Below are positions 1 through 11,900 of a stretch of DNA of 64,000 bases, piece by piece. The stretch is from assembly GCF_963082655.1 (NCBI RefSeq), contig NC_081554.1, positions 189,174,937 to 189,238,936 on the forward strand, given 5' to 3'. The notes beneath the pieces were generated by a model. That model was not told the DNA's origin, searched no databases, and saw only the letters and a program-made list of their open reading frames with translations. A program made the position numbers and the translations under genes. This DNA comes from Stomoxys calcitrans (Eukaryota > Arthropoda > Insecta > Diptera > Muscidae). The first letter of the stretch is position 1, and every line of letters begins with the position of its first letter.

Positions 1-398
1 TTTTCGAATCTTAAATACCTTTCATTTGAGTCCCATATTGTCGTAATTGGTGTTTATATATATTCGGTAGGTTTTGGGGTAGGCGGCCCCTTAGGTTCCC
101 CATCCGAAATCCAATAAAAAAATACCAACTTTTTGTTCTTAGGTTACTGTAAGACGGCACACAAAATTTAACTTAAATCACACCACCTATCTCCGAGATC
201 TGGCATTTTTGAAAATTAGGGTAAGGGGGAGGCTCCGCCCTCCCCCCCCCCCCCCCCCCCCCTTCAGATATCAAAAAATTTAGTACCCTATTTTTGCCAC
301 GGGATCATTATGTGAAAATTTCAAGAAAATCGGCTCAGCCGTTTTTGAGTCTATACGGAACATACAAACAAACACAAATTCATTTTTATATATAAGAA
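1..398 (+). repeat. 3' end of dispersed repeat family A
   Basis: This stretch matches the last ~350 bases of the repeat at 15885-17986 in the same order: the line about contents being ~200-nt subunits with CATTTGAGTCCCATATTG, then CATCTCCGAGATCTGGC, then TTAGTACCCTATTTTT, then AAGAAAATCGGCTCAGCCG, and finally a run of ACAAACA units and TTTTTATATATAAGA. It contains an uninterrupted 21-nt poly-C run at 242-262, a likely slippage product. The 5' part of the copy lies outside the window. Family class is unknown. Confidence 0.75.
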
Positions 399-429
399 AG
401 ATTGGAGAAGACTTTCCACGGATGTTGGA

Positions 430-522
430 AGTATCATTGAGCCTAAATTTAATTCAGATAGCACTCATTGTCATGAGAGAAGTTTATTCTGTTACTCAAT
501 GGAATGTTCATGAGCAAATTTC
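430..522 (+). repeat. 3' fragment of tRNA-derived SINE
   Basis: The sequence matches the last ~90 nt of the SINE seen complete at 11710-12016, including the ATCATTGAGC block and the GGAATGTTCATG(G/A)GCAAAT end. The tRNA-like head is missing. From 523 to about 850 no gene or recognised repeat is seen. Confidence 0.6.
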
Positions 523-1017
523 TATTTAAATTGATCTATGCTACTGGATATCCCAACTTCCATAGGTTTTTGGCTCGTTTTTTTATTCTCACTAATAAAC
601 AGCGTTTAAATGGCAATAATCCTGCGCCTTCGTTTAAATCACCTGCATACTACAAAGTGGATACTTACTTCGACAAGCGATCTTGTCAGAAGTGCTACTG
701 CATAATGTATATATTATGCATCGTTGAACAATGCCATGCTTTTGGTTTTAATTGTTTTCTATAGAGTTTTAAGTAAATAATTAAAAACTTGAAATTTAGC
801 AGTTACTCAATACACAGCATAACACAGTGTTCAACAAAATTTGTTATGACCCCTACTATTGGATGGCGGGCGTACTAACGGTGTTATTCCGTTGGTGACT
901 TATCAAAATATTAATCTGAGTCTATATCACGATCGTATTAACATTTTATGTCGCTTAAGTCCGTATGGCTATCGGCCTATTCAGCTGTCCGGCTTTCAAA
1001 CTGTCGGCTTTCCAACT

Positions 1018-1140
1018 GTCCGTCTGTTGGACTGTCCGCCTATTGGACTGTCCGTCTGTTGGACTGTCCGTCTGTTGGATTGTCCGTCTGTTGGACTGTC
1101 TGTCTGTTCGATTGGCAGTCTGTTGGACTGTCCGTCCATC
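1018..1140. repeat. 16-nt minisatellite (CTGTCCGTCTGTTGGA)
   Basis: About seven or eight imperfect head-to-tail copies of a 16-nt unit, variants differing by one or two bases. The open frames across it on both strands are low-complexity artefacts of the repeat. The surrounding 850-1800 region shows no other recognisable feature apart from a short (CT)n run near 1300-1320. Confidence 0.8.
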
Positions 1141-1830
1141 CGAAAATGTCCATCCGTTCAACTATCCGACCAATCCTTCAACCATTTTTTTCTTGAAAGA
1201 CACCAGCTTTCGCAAATACTTCTTATTAGATCAATTGGGATGGTAAATGGGCAAAATGGGTTCATGTTTTGATATAGCTGCCATATAAACTGATCTATCT
1301 AATCTCTCTCTCTCTCTCTGAACAAATGCGATTAATGGTAGAGGGTACCTAAGATTCGCCCCGTCTGAAGCTTTGGCGCTTTTACTTGTTTCTAGTACAT
1401 AAGCAACTCATTTAAAACATAACACTAGACAACAAACTACTTGGGTTCGGGCTTAACTACTTGGGTCTAGTTTTTAAATCTACAAAACCATGGTAAATAA
1501 GAGTGTGATCCATCTTTATAAAAGTAGAGGTCCATTGCCTTTAAAAATACAATTGAAACCGGATGCAATTATTTATATACTAAAAAATTTGTTTTTTTTT
1601 TTTTTATTTTTTGAAATTAATTTTAATCTAAAATAGTATAGAACATTTCTGTCATCTTGTGTAATTGCAATTGTTTCAACAAAAAACTTATATGAAATTC
1701 AAGGTCATTGAGTTGTTCGCATTATTTCTATTAGGTTTTTCAATAAAATGAGTTAAGCGACTTTAGATAGAAACGTGCTTTACAGTGGTGCTGTCATAGG
1801 ATCGCAATCGATTTGAAAATTTGTGTTATA

Positions 1831-1969
1831 ATGTGGGGAAGAAATAAGATTTTGATTTTATTCTTAAATATATATAATCTTTGGATGTTGGCAGCGGCAC
1901 AAACAACAGCGACAACATCTCCGATACCAAGGGATTTGTTGCAAAATCCTGATATTATAACCAAATTAC
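1831..1969 (+). CDS. Unattached signal-peptide first exon, takeout/JHBP type
   Basis: An ATG opens 46 codons plus one base before a donor CAAATTAC|GTGAGTGAG. The peptide starts MWGRNKILILFLNIYNLWML, a hydrophobic signal peptide ending near AAAQ, then a Thr/Ser/Pro stretch and ITKL. Exon 1 of the downstream gene (5988-6099) also starts MW, encodes a signal peptide, and ends VTKL before AAATTAT|GTGAGTGAG. Both end in phase 1, so this exon could splice to the acceptor at 9195 and keep the frame. No second exon of its own was found before 5988. It is therefore either an alternative first exon of gene 1, 4.1 kb upstream of its usual one, or the remnant of a duplicated paralogue. No convincing TATA box was seen. 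Start choice is the only ATG in this frame upstream of the hydrophobic stretch. Confidence 0.6.
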
Positions 1970-2129
1970 GTGAGTGAGAAATGAAATGAGGCAAAAAGAA
2001 GATATTCATGATGTCATATTTTTCAAATGGTTTTTTTGTTTTGTTGCCCAATGCTGTGGAATAAACTAAATAAAAACAAGTTAAAGCTCTTTATTCCCTG
2101 TTCCTTAAAGGAATCTTCTTGGAAAATTT

Positions 2130-2517
2130 AGTTATAAGACTGTTAAGTACAGCCGGGCCGAATCTTATCTACTATCCACCATACATCGCGTGTGACATGT
2201 TCTTTGAATGACTTCTTCAAACATAAAAGAGCTATATGAAGCTTTGGACCGATTTAAGCTATACTTAACACAGCTATTGGAAGTCAAAACGATATACCTC
2301 TCCCGAAAGGCTTAAGAAGTCAAATCGGGAGATCGGCTTGCATGGGAACTATATCGGAATATCGACCAATTACTATTGTACTAGGCGTAGTTGTTGAAAG
2401 TTATCAGAAAATGCCAGAAAATTTCAGTCAAATCGGATGAGAAATGTGCCCCCTAGCGGCTTAAGAAGTCAAATTGTGAGATCGGTTTATATGACATGAT
2501 ATTTTAAGTCGAACTAG
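2130..2517. repeat. Dispersed repeat B, left part, interrupted by satellite
   Basis: The stretch opens with the family B head (CAGCCGGGCCGAATCTTAT then a CCACCAT line) and runs into subunits with TCAAATCGG and ATCGGTTTATATG. The other end of the same kind of repeat (GCACAATTTTATAATACCCTGTACTACAG...GGGTATTAAAA) resumes at 4583-4655, after the satellite, so the satellite appears to have expanded inside a repeat B copy. Confidence 0.65.
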
Positions 2518-4582
2518 CCGTGTCTGTTCGTCCATCCGTCCGCCCAACCATCCGTCCACCCTACCATCCATCCGCCCAACCATACGTCCACCCCACCATC
2601 CGTCCACCCCACCATCCGTCCGCCCAACCAACCGTCCGCCCAACCAACCGTCCGCCCCACCAACCGTCCCTCCACCCGTCCCTCCGTCCATTTATCCATC
2701 TATCCGTCCATCCGTCGCAACCATCCGTCCACCCAATCATCCGTCCGCCCAACCATCCGTCCGCCCAACAATCCGTCAGCCCAACCATCCGTCCGTTCGT
2801 CCATCTGTCCGTCCATCTGTCCGTCCCTCCACCCGTCCCTCCACACGTCCCTCCACCCGTCCCTCCACCCGTCCCTCCACCCGTCCCTCCACCCGTCCCT
2901 CCACCCGTCTCTCCACCCGTCCCTCCACACGTCCCTCCACCCGTCCCTCCACCCGTCCCTCCACCCGTCCCTCCACCCGTCCCTCCACCCGTCCCTCCAC
3001 CCGTCCCTCCACCCGTCTCTCCACCCGTCCCTCCACACGTCCCTCCACCCATCTCTCCACCCGTCCCTCCCTCCGTCCCTCCCTCCGTCCCTCCCTCCGT
3101 CCCTACCTCCGTCCCTACCTCCACCCATCTCTCCACCCGTCCCTCCCTCCGTCCCTCCCTCCGTCCCTCCCTCCGTCCCTCCCTCCGTCCCTCCCTCCGT
3201 CCCTCCCTCCGTCCCTCCCTCCGTCCCTCCCTCCGTCCCTCCCTCCGTCCCTCCCTCCGTCCCTCCCTCCGTCCCTCCCTCCGTCCCTCCCACCGTCCCT
3301 CCCTCCGTCCCTCCCTCCGTCCCTCCCTCCCTCCCTCCGTCCCTCCCTCCCTCCCTCCGTCCCTCCCTCCGTCCCTCCCTCCGTCCCTCCCTCCGTCCCT
3401 CCCTCCGTCCCTCCCTCCGTCCCTCCCTCCGTCCCTCCCTCCGTCCCTCCCTCCGTCCCTCCCTCCGTCCCTCCCTCCGTCCCTCCCTCCGTCCGTCCAT
3501 CCGTCCGTCCATCCGTCCCTCCATCCGTCCGTCCATCCGTCCGTCCATCCGTCCGTCCATCCGTCCGTCCATCCGTCCGTCCATCCGTCCATCCGTCCGT
3601 CCATCCGTCCGTCCATCCGTCCGTCCATCCGTCCGTCCATCCGTCCGTCCATCCGTCCGTCCATCCGTCCGTCCATCCGTCCGTCCATCCGTCCGTCCAT
3701 CCGTCCGTCCGTCCATCCGTCCGTCCGTCCGTCCATCCGTCCGTCCATCCGTCCGTCCATCCGTCCGTCCATCCGTCCGTCCATCCGTCCGTCCATCCGT
3801 CCGTCCATCCGTCCGTCCATCTGTCCATCCGTCCGTCCATCCGTCCGTCCATCCGTCCGTCCATCCGTCCGTCCATCCGTCCGTCCATCCGTCCGTCCAT
3901 CCGTCCGTCCATCCGTCCGTCCATCCGTCCGTCCATCCGTCCGTCCGTCCATCCGTCCGTCCATCCGTCCGTCCATCCGTCCGTCCATCCGTCCGTCCAT
4001 CCGTCCGTCCATCCGTCCGTCCATCCGTCCGTCCATCCGTCCGTCCATCCGTCCGTCCATCCGTCCGTCCATCCGTCCGTCCATCCGTCCGTCCATCCGT
4101 CCGTCCATCCGTCCGTCCATCCGTCCGTCCATCCATCCGTCCGTCCATCCGTCCGTCCATCCGTCCGTCCATCCGTCCGTCCATCCGTCCGTCCATCCGT
4201 CCGTCCATCCGTCCGTCCATCCGTCCGTCCATCCGTCCGTCCATCCGTCCATCCGTCCATCCGTCCATCCGTCCGTCCATCCGTCCGTCCATCCGTCCGT
4301 CCATCCGTCCGTCCATCCGTCCGTCCATCCGTCCGTCCATCCGTCCGTCCATCCGTCCGTCCATCCGTCCGTCCATCCGTCCGTCCATCCGTCCGTCCAT
4401 CCGTCCGTCCATCCGTCCGTCCATCCGTCCGTCCATCCGTCCGTCCATCCGTCCGTCCATCCGTCCGTCCATCCGTCCGTCCATCCGTCCGTCCATCCGT
4501 CCGTCCCTCCGTCCCTCCCTCCGTCCATCCGTCCGTCCATCCTCCCTTCGTCCCTCCATCTGTCCTTCCCTCCGCTTCTCTC
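2518..4582. repeat. 2-kb GTCC-type microsatellite / octanucleotide satellite
   Basis: A purine/pyrimidine-skewed array of GTCC-based units. Sub-blocks differ: CCACCCGTCCCT near 2820-3060, CCCTCCGTCCCT near 3060-3490 and CCATCCGTCCGT near 3490-4500. Blocks of higher-order repeats show successive local expansion. Very long open frames on both strands (Pro-Ser-Val/Ile-Arg or Asp-Gly-Arg/Trp-Thr repeats) are by-products of a stop-free period-4 unit and are not called as genes. Confidence 0.97.
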
Positions 4583-5013
4583 CTTCTAAACGTTGCAAAC
4601 AATTGCACAATTTTATAATACCCTGTACTACAGTGGGGGTGTAGGGTATTAAAACCAAGGTATTGCTTATTTTGTAAGAAACAACTTTATTTACCTTTAC
4701 TATTACAATGATATAACCATGATAATTAGACATCAGCAATTGCAAGACAATGTAACTGTAATTCCATTGATATAAACGTTCATTGTATGTGCCTTAAGTC
4801 TTTTGAGTATTGTTCATCGGTACAAGAAAACAAAGACATCAATCATGCGTTTCAATAAACATTGTAATAATAGCTACATAAAGTTCTTGCGAACTGTAAT
4901 TAATATGTATTCAATGCAATAGTAACTAGAAACAAGGCTGTCTGGTTGCTCAATTTTCGTTTATTTATGTTTGGTAAAAGGCTATAAAGTAATTGGGAAT
5001 ATTTCATAAAAGT
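4583..5013. other. Interval between satellites; repeat B tail, CTTAAG motif
   Basis: The first ~75 nt are the tail of repeat B. The rest shows no gene. Bases 4789-4805 carry one copy of the interspersed motif GTGCCTTAAGTCTTTTG discussed under findings. Confidence 0.5.
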
Positions 5014-5492
5014 TAAAATAAAATAAAATAAAATAAAATAAAATAAAATAAAATAAAATAAAATAAAATAAAATAAAATAAAATAAAATGAAATAAAATA
5101 AAATAAAATAAAATAAAATAAAATAAAATAAAATAAAATAAAATAAAATAAAATAAAATAAAATAAAATAAAATAAAATAAAATAAAATAAAATAAAATA
5201 AAATAAAATAAAATAAAATAAAATAAAATAAAATAAAATAAAATAAAATAAAATAAAATAAAATAAAATAAAATAAAATAAAATAAAATAAAATAAAATA
5301 AAATAAAATAAAATAAAATAAAATAAAATAAAATAAAATAAAATAAAATAAAATAAAATAAAATAAAATAAAATAAAATAAAATAAAATAAAATAATATG
5401 AAGTAAAATAAAATAAAATAAAATAAAATAAAATAAAATAAAATAAAATAAAATAAAATAAAATAAAATAAAATAAAATAAAATAAAATAAA
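5014..5492. repeat. (AAAAT)n pentanucleotide satellite
   Basis: Nearly perfect AAAAT pentamers over about 480 nt, with two small interruptions near 5088-5092 and 5395-5405. The period-5 frame gives a stop-free minus-strand reading of Phe-Ile-Leu-Phe-Tyr repeats, which is an artefact. A second array of the same unit lies at 37873-38437. Confidence 0.98.
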
Positions 5493-5921
5493 GACAAATA
5501 AAAAATTAATTGTTCACATATCGTTAACCAAGTTTTTATTATCAATTTTTATTTCCCACGTGTTTTTTCATATGGTTAATTTAATTTTAATTTTTAATTT
5601 TTTTTTATACATAACAACACTGGTTCTGAGTATATTAACTTGGCAAGGTGTCATGACTTCTTTTACAGCTTAGTAAAATACCACACCAAAAACTAAGACA
5701 AAACATGGCAAAAAAAATTAACATCTTCCGGCGTTTTGAATAACATTTTTTTTTTACTTTGCATTCAATGCATACAAAAATAAGATGTTGCTTTGGTATG
5801 GTCGCATTAACAACAATCGGATTGAGCTTCTGTTCAATAAGACATCATATTATATTCGCAAGTAGTTTTTCAAATCAGACACATACGAAACTTGGTTCGA
5901 AACGGTTGTGCGGTTCATTTA
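5493..5921. other. Intergenic DNA upstream of gene 1
   Basis: AT-rich, no repeat or coding potential recognised. It is the most likely location for proximal regulatory sequence of gene 1. Confidence 0.4.
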
Positions 5922-5928
5922 TATAAAA
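5922..5928 (+). promoter_or_regulatory. Candidate TATA box of gene 1
   Basis: TATAAAA, 60 nt before the ATG at 5988. A start site about 30 nt downstream would leave a short 5' leader. The surrounding DNA is AT-rich, so chance occurrence is possible. Confidence 0.4.
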
Positions 5929-5987
5929 AAATTTTAAAAAATAAAAAACTATAATAATAAAAAAAAAATTAAATTACAAACTTAATA

Positions 5988-8900
5988 ATGTGGAAAAAAT
6001 CTTGTTCATTTATATTTATCACATTGCTTGTGAGTCTGTTTAATATTTTAGTGGCGATGTCTGAGACAACAGAATCGCCAGAGTATGTGACAAAATTATG
6101 TGAGTGAGCTAAATCAATAAACAAAGCTTTGCAAAAATAAGCAATAATTAATGCCATTAATTATGGCTTTAATAATGGAATTTAAATTGTTTAAAACCGA
6201 CAATACAGCAACATGGAATAAGACGTTAATTGTGTGCTTTGAGTGAAACAAATGGGATTGAAACATTAAGAGCTTTGTATGCTCTCATTACCAGAACAAG
6301 TTTGTGTCTTAAGTCTTTTGTTTTTTTTTTCGTCGTTTTCGGTTATTATGAAATCTTAAGTGGAGAACTTTATAAACTAATGTGGTATTATTAAATTCAA
6401 TTGACTACTGAATTGAAACAAAAATTGCATTGTAATGAATTGAGAAGAATTATTGGATCTAAGCATTAAAAAAATATAAGAATATAAAACAAATTAACAC
6501 AGCACAAAAGCAAGAAATCAAAAATTTTAAAATGAAATAATACCCGATATCATAATTTTCAATATTGTCAGTTGATGGATCGAAAACATGCCAGGGATGG
6601 GGGAAGAAGAAATAAAAAGATTTTTTTTTGAAATAAAATTTCTAAATATTTAAAAAAAAAAATTTTGGATATAAAGAATAAAATAAAATGAAATTAAATA
6701 AAACATGCAAAAAGGCATTAAGTTCAGCCGAGCCAAACTTGGGATACCCACCACCTCGGATATATACAATGACGTTCGCACTGAAATTTTGGCTAATCAA
6801 AGCATTTTATCTAAAGTTGGGCGAGAGAACTTGGAATTTATTTTATAAAATTTGTGAAAGGGATGCCACTCACTGCTACCAACAACCAAAATTTGCTCTA
6901 TGTTCTGTACAACGATATCTTTGGTGACTTATGGTGTAAATTCAATATACTATTAGCAGTTTAATGTGGATTACCAGGATAGAACGCCATTAAGTTTTTG
7001 CCTCCCTACATCGTTGGGAGCAATAAAGTTTATTGAATCCTTTATGAAATGAACCTTGATACCTCAAGAAGTAATTTTAAAATAAAAGTGGATAGAATAC
7101 TTTTTTGAGTTCACGGAAATGTTAAAAATTGGTGTTTGCCAGTCGAAAAGATATTTAAAAATCATCAGAAAAAGCGGACGCTGTCAAAATTTTGTTGCCT
7201 TAAAAGTATAGACTTTGAAGGATGAACGTTTTTTTTTTTGCAACAATCGGACCAAAATTGTAGTCCAATCTTAAAAGGCCAGATTGGATGAAGGTTTTAA
7301 TATGGGAACTGTATCTACCTGATCCGATTATGTTCAAAATCATTGGCGTTGTCTTTGGACCAAAAAAGTGACTTGTGCAAAATTTTATGACAATCGGACA
7401 ACAAATACAACATGTTCCCTGATTACAAGAATACATGGATATACACACAGACGGGCATAGCTAGTCAGGAAGTGATTCTTTGCCGATCTGTATGCTTAAC
7501 AATGGGTCTAGATTTTCTCCTTCTTAGCTTTGCAAACACATGCACAAAGTTATAATGCCCTGTACTACAGCGATGGTTTAAGGTATAAAATGACAAAATT
7601 GAGTGTTCTATGTTCGGCCGGGCATAATCTTACATGCCCTCCACCGTGGATCAGATGGGATAAGTCTTTTGAATGACTTTTTCAAATATAAAGGAGCTCT
7701 CTTATGTTATGGACCAACGTGGACCATACTTGTCATGGGTTTTAGAAGCCATTCAAAACTTCAGCCAAATCGGATAGTAATTACGCCCTCTAGATGCTCA
7801 AAAAGTTTAATCAAATCAGGTAATGGACCGATTGAGACCATACTTGGCACAGTTATAAGAACTCGAAACGTACCTCCATTTATAGAGATGGATTTTAACG
7901 TGGTAAATACCCAACGCTTGGGTTAATTGGGTAAATACCCAATAAATACCTTTTTTGGCACAGTGAGTTCTGGTATACCCCTACCCATTTCTGTGCAGAG
8001 TGGTTCAGATCGGACTATTTTTGGATATAGCTGCCCTATAGAACAACCGCCCCATCTCTCGATATAGGGGCCATAAAAGATTCATAAAAGATCCTTTTAT
8101 TACCCGAATGCGAAGAAATTTGGCAAAGTTTGTTCTGGTAGACCCCTATCCATTCCTGTCAAATAGCTGCCATATAGACCGATCTCCCGATATATTGTTA
8201 TGCGCCTATAAAAGGAGAATTTTTCGTCCTATTTCGATGAAATTTGGCAAAGCGAGTTCTGGTACCCCTCTAAACCATTTTGTTGAATATCGTCCAAATC
8301 GGACCATATTTGGATATAGCTGCCATATAGACCGATCTGCCGATATAGAGCATTGAGCCCATTAAAGGAGCATTTTTCGTCCGATTTTTATGAAATTTGA
8401 AACAGTGAGTTTCGACACCTTTGTGTCGAACATCGTCCAGATCGGACCATATTTGGATATAGCTGCCATATAGCCCGATCTCCCCATATAGAGTATTGAG
8501 CCCATAAAAGGTGCATTTTTAATCCGATTTCGATGAAATTTGGCACAAATCGGATGAAAAATGCTCTTTTTATGGACTCAATACTCTATATCTGGAGATC
8601 GGTCTATATGGCAGAAATGACCAATTTATTGCATCAAGACTTTAAGTCTTGAAATCGGTCAATATAGCGGCTATATTTAACTAAAATCCGATTTTTTGAG
8701 ATGAGATGCTTAGGTTTATACGAAATCTTAAAATTTTTTTTTGGAATATGTTTTTATACCCAAGATTATAAATACCCAGTTTTTAGGTATAAATGAGTAA
8801 GTACCCGGGTATTTACCCACTTTACGGGTACATACATTTTGGGTATTTACCCATCGCCCATCTCTACCCATTTACCATTCCAACCAACTTACACTAATAG

Positions 8901-11900
8901 GAATTTTAAGTGCAAAATTTCAAGCGCTTAGCTTTATTCTTTCGAAAGTTAATGTGCTTTGGACACGCGGACGAACATGGCCAAATCGTTTCGAATGTTA
9001 AGACGATCAAAAGTAGCAGCTCAATATTTGAATATGTTACAAACTGAATAACAAAACTAGTATGCCCATTCTTATGGTAAAGGGTATAGGAATTATAAAA
9101 ACAAAATTTTTAAAAATTTTCTAAAAAAATCTTGGTAAAATCTCGTAAAGATACGAAGCATTTCTCATTAAACTTTTTTTGAATTTTTTTTCAGCTTCCA
9201 ACGTTCCCTCTTGCCCCGAAGATAATAATGTCAATGAGTGCATTCAAAACGCCTTTAATTTTATGTTGCGCAGCACCAGCACTGGCTTGCCCGAACTCAA
9301 CATACCACCCATTGATCCTGTGATGGTAAACAAATTAAATTTTCAATTTTCCAATAATTTGATAAGGGGCAAAGCTGCCGTGCGTCATGTACGGCTGACA
9401 GGGCTCTCCAAGAGTGCGGTGCGCAATATTCAATATCAAAGGAATGGTAAGGATATTAAAATGAATGTCCATTATCAAGTGCCATTGATTGAGATCACAG
9501 GACAATACAGAGCCGAGGTTTTGGTAAATAATGCCAAATTGTCTTCGAAAGGTGTATTCAATGTTTCACTTAGTAAGTGGTGACAAAGATTTTGGAATAT
9601 GATTTTATTTATATGGTATGACATTTTCAGTAAATGTGGAGTCCAAATCGGAACATTATGCCGAATTATATGAAAAGGATGGTCATCGGTTTCTGAAACT
9701 TACAAAAATCAATTTGGATCCTACACTGGGTGATATGAAGATTCATGCCACTGGTTTGGTGCCAGAACCAGCTCTGAGTATGTATAAATAAATCCTAAAA
9801 TCTCAAAAAATTTTTCACAATTTTAAATATTTTTTTACTATCTACCATGGAATGGGGCTACACTTATTTCGTCATTTTTTTAAAGTACCTTGAAATAGTC
9901 GTCTAAGACCCTATGCAAATGCATGAGGTACCCATGAACATTCTCTTAAGCAACAAGGGCAAAAGTATATATATTAAATTATGCTGTCTCACACTTGAGG
10001 TCGAGTGCGAGACACTGCTGCCAGAGGTACTGATATTGCCATCTGGAAGATCTTGCTACACAGAGGGATCAAAGCTAGAGAACAGAGTGGCCCTGGGGGT
10101 TTACATTGAGAAACCAGGGACCGAGATCTGTTTTCGACAGCCCGACCATAATACGGTCCTGCAGCAGAGATCCGGGCGATCATGGAATGCGTGAGTTGGT
10201 GTGGTGTTAACGCGAGGACGTTGAGTGTGAACATCTTTACAGGCAGTAAGCTAGCCATCAGGGCAATAACAACCAGGACGTTAAGGTCACACACAGTCTT
10301 GGAGTGTAAGAAGGAGATTAACGTCTTCTCTAAGGATGGCACGATCCGCATTGTTTGGGTGCCGGAGAACAACGGAGTAAGGGGTAATTATAGAGCAGTT
10401 GATTTGACAGAGACCTGCCGTCAATAAACTTGGTTAAGCCGAATTCTTTCGGGTCGACGCAGTCCGAATTAAAGGCGAGGGCGACACGCGCCCTTTATAG
10501 AACAGCGAAACGGTCGGAAGGATGGCGAAAATCCTATGTGGAGATGCGTATCATGGGAAGGTCACGCACAGATTGGAGCCTGCTTTGAGGATGGCAAGAT
10601 CCGCATCGTTTGGGTGCCGGGCTGTAGCGGAGTAAGGGGAAATGGAAGAGTAGACTACTTGGCAATGAAGGCCAGAGGACTGACATCAATAAACTTGGTT
10701 AACCCTTTCAGGTAGACACATTCCGAGTTAAGTGCGTCGACGTACGGGCATGTAACACTGTGGAACAGCGAAACAGTCGGTAGGACGGCGAAAATCCGAT
10801 GAGCAGATTCGAATAGTGGGAAGACGAAGCTATTACTGAAAGGAAGTAAGAAGGAGGTCAGTATAGCTTTTGCTATTTTGCGGCTAGTGATAGCATGTGT
10901 TGGACATGCCGCGAAGATGATAAGACGTTAGAGCATTTCCTATGTCGTACCCGGCTTTCGAAGGTAACAGACACCGGCACTGACATGAACCAACTTAGGG
11001 GAGTGGTATGGACTTCCTGACTTAGATTTTCTTCTTCGAGATTACTTTTACTATTAAGAGCGCACAGAAAGCGGATTACTGGCTTAGGTGTATGTCCATA
11101 GTGGCATGGGGTGGACTGATATCCACACTCTCCACCCCTCAACCTAAGATATTCGCAAAGACAATAACACTATGAAAGATTAGGATCGGCCCTTAAATAT
11201 TGTGTTGGTAATCAGTACAAACTTCATTTCTTACTCTATGACCAATCGTCACCCATCAGTTCCAGTACCCAACAGCGACCACAATTTTCCGAAATAAAAT
11301 GTTAACATTTTTACTAATTTCACAATAACAGAAGAATTTTGGCAATTTTCGATTTGAAAACATGTGGGGTAGGCCACCACTCCCCCCCAAATTATAATCC
11401 TGGCTACGTCCCTGTCTGCCATATAAACCATAAACAAATTTTTTGATATATTTACTAATTTCACAATAACAGAAGAATTTTGGCAATTTTCGACTTGAAA
11501 AATTGTGGGGTAGGGCAACCCTCCCTCCCAAATTATAATCCTGGCTACGTCCTTATCTGCTATATAAACCAATCTTCATATTTTTCTTCTTGAGCTTCTA
11601 GAGGGCTCAAGACTTATCCGATTTGCCTGAAATTTTTCATATAAATAAAAACTTCCAACATCGGTGCCAAATATGGTTAAATCGATTACCCGATATTTCA
11701 AAATTACAAATTTTGCCCATGAACATGCCACTAAGGAACAGGGGCCAACTTCTAACATATCAAGGAGTGCAGTCCGGTTTAAGTTTAAGCTCAATGATAA
11801 GGGGCCTCCCTTTTATAAACGAGTCCTAACGGCGTGCCACAGTGCGACACCTCTTTGGAGAGAAGTTTTACATGGCATAGTACCTCACAAATGTTGCCAG

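Noticed and set aside
1300..1320. Regulatory GAGA-type site from the (CT)n run
   Set aside because: A short simple repeat with no nearby promoter; function could not be supported.
2520..4745. Very long open frames (up to ~690 codons) on both strands across the GTCC array
   Set aside because: They consist only of short peptide repeats generated by a stop-free tetranucleotide unit, and are open in several frames at once.
4982..5545. 187-codon minus-strand frame rich in Phe, Ile, Leu and Tyr
   Set aside because: Pure translation of the AAAAT satellite.
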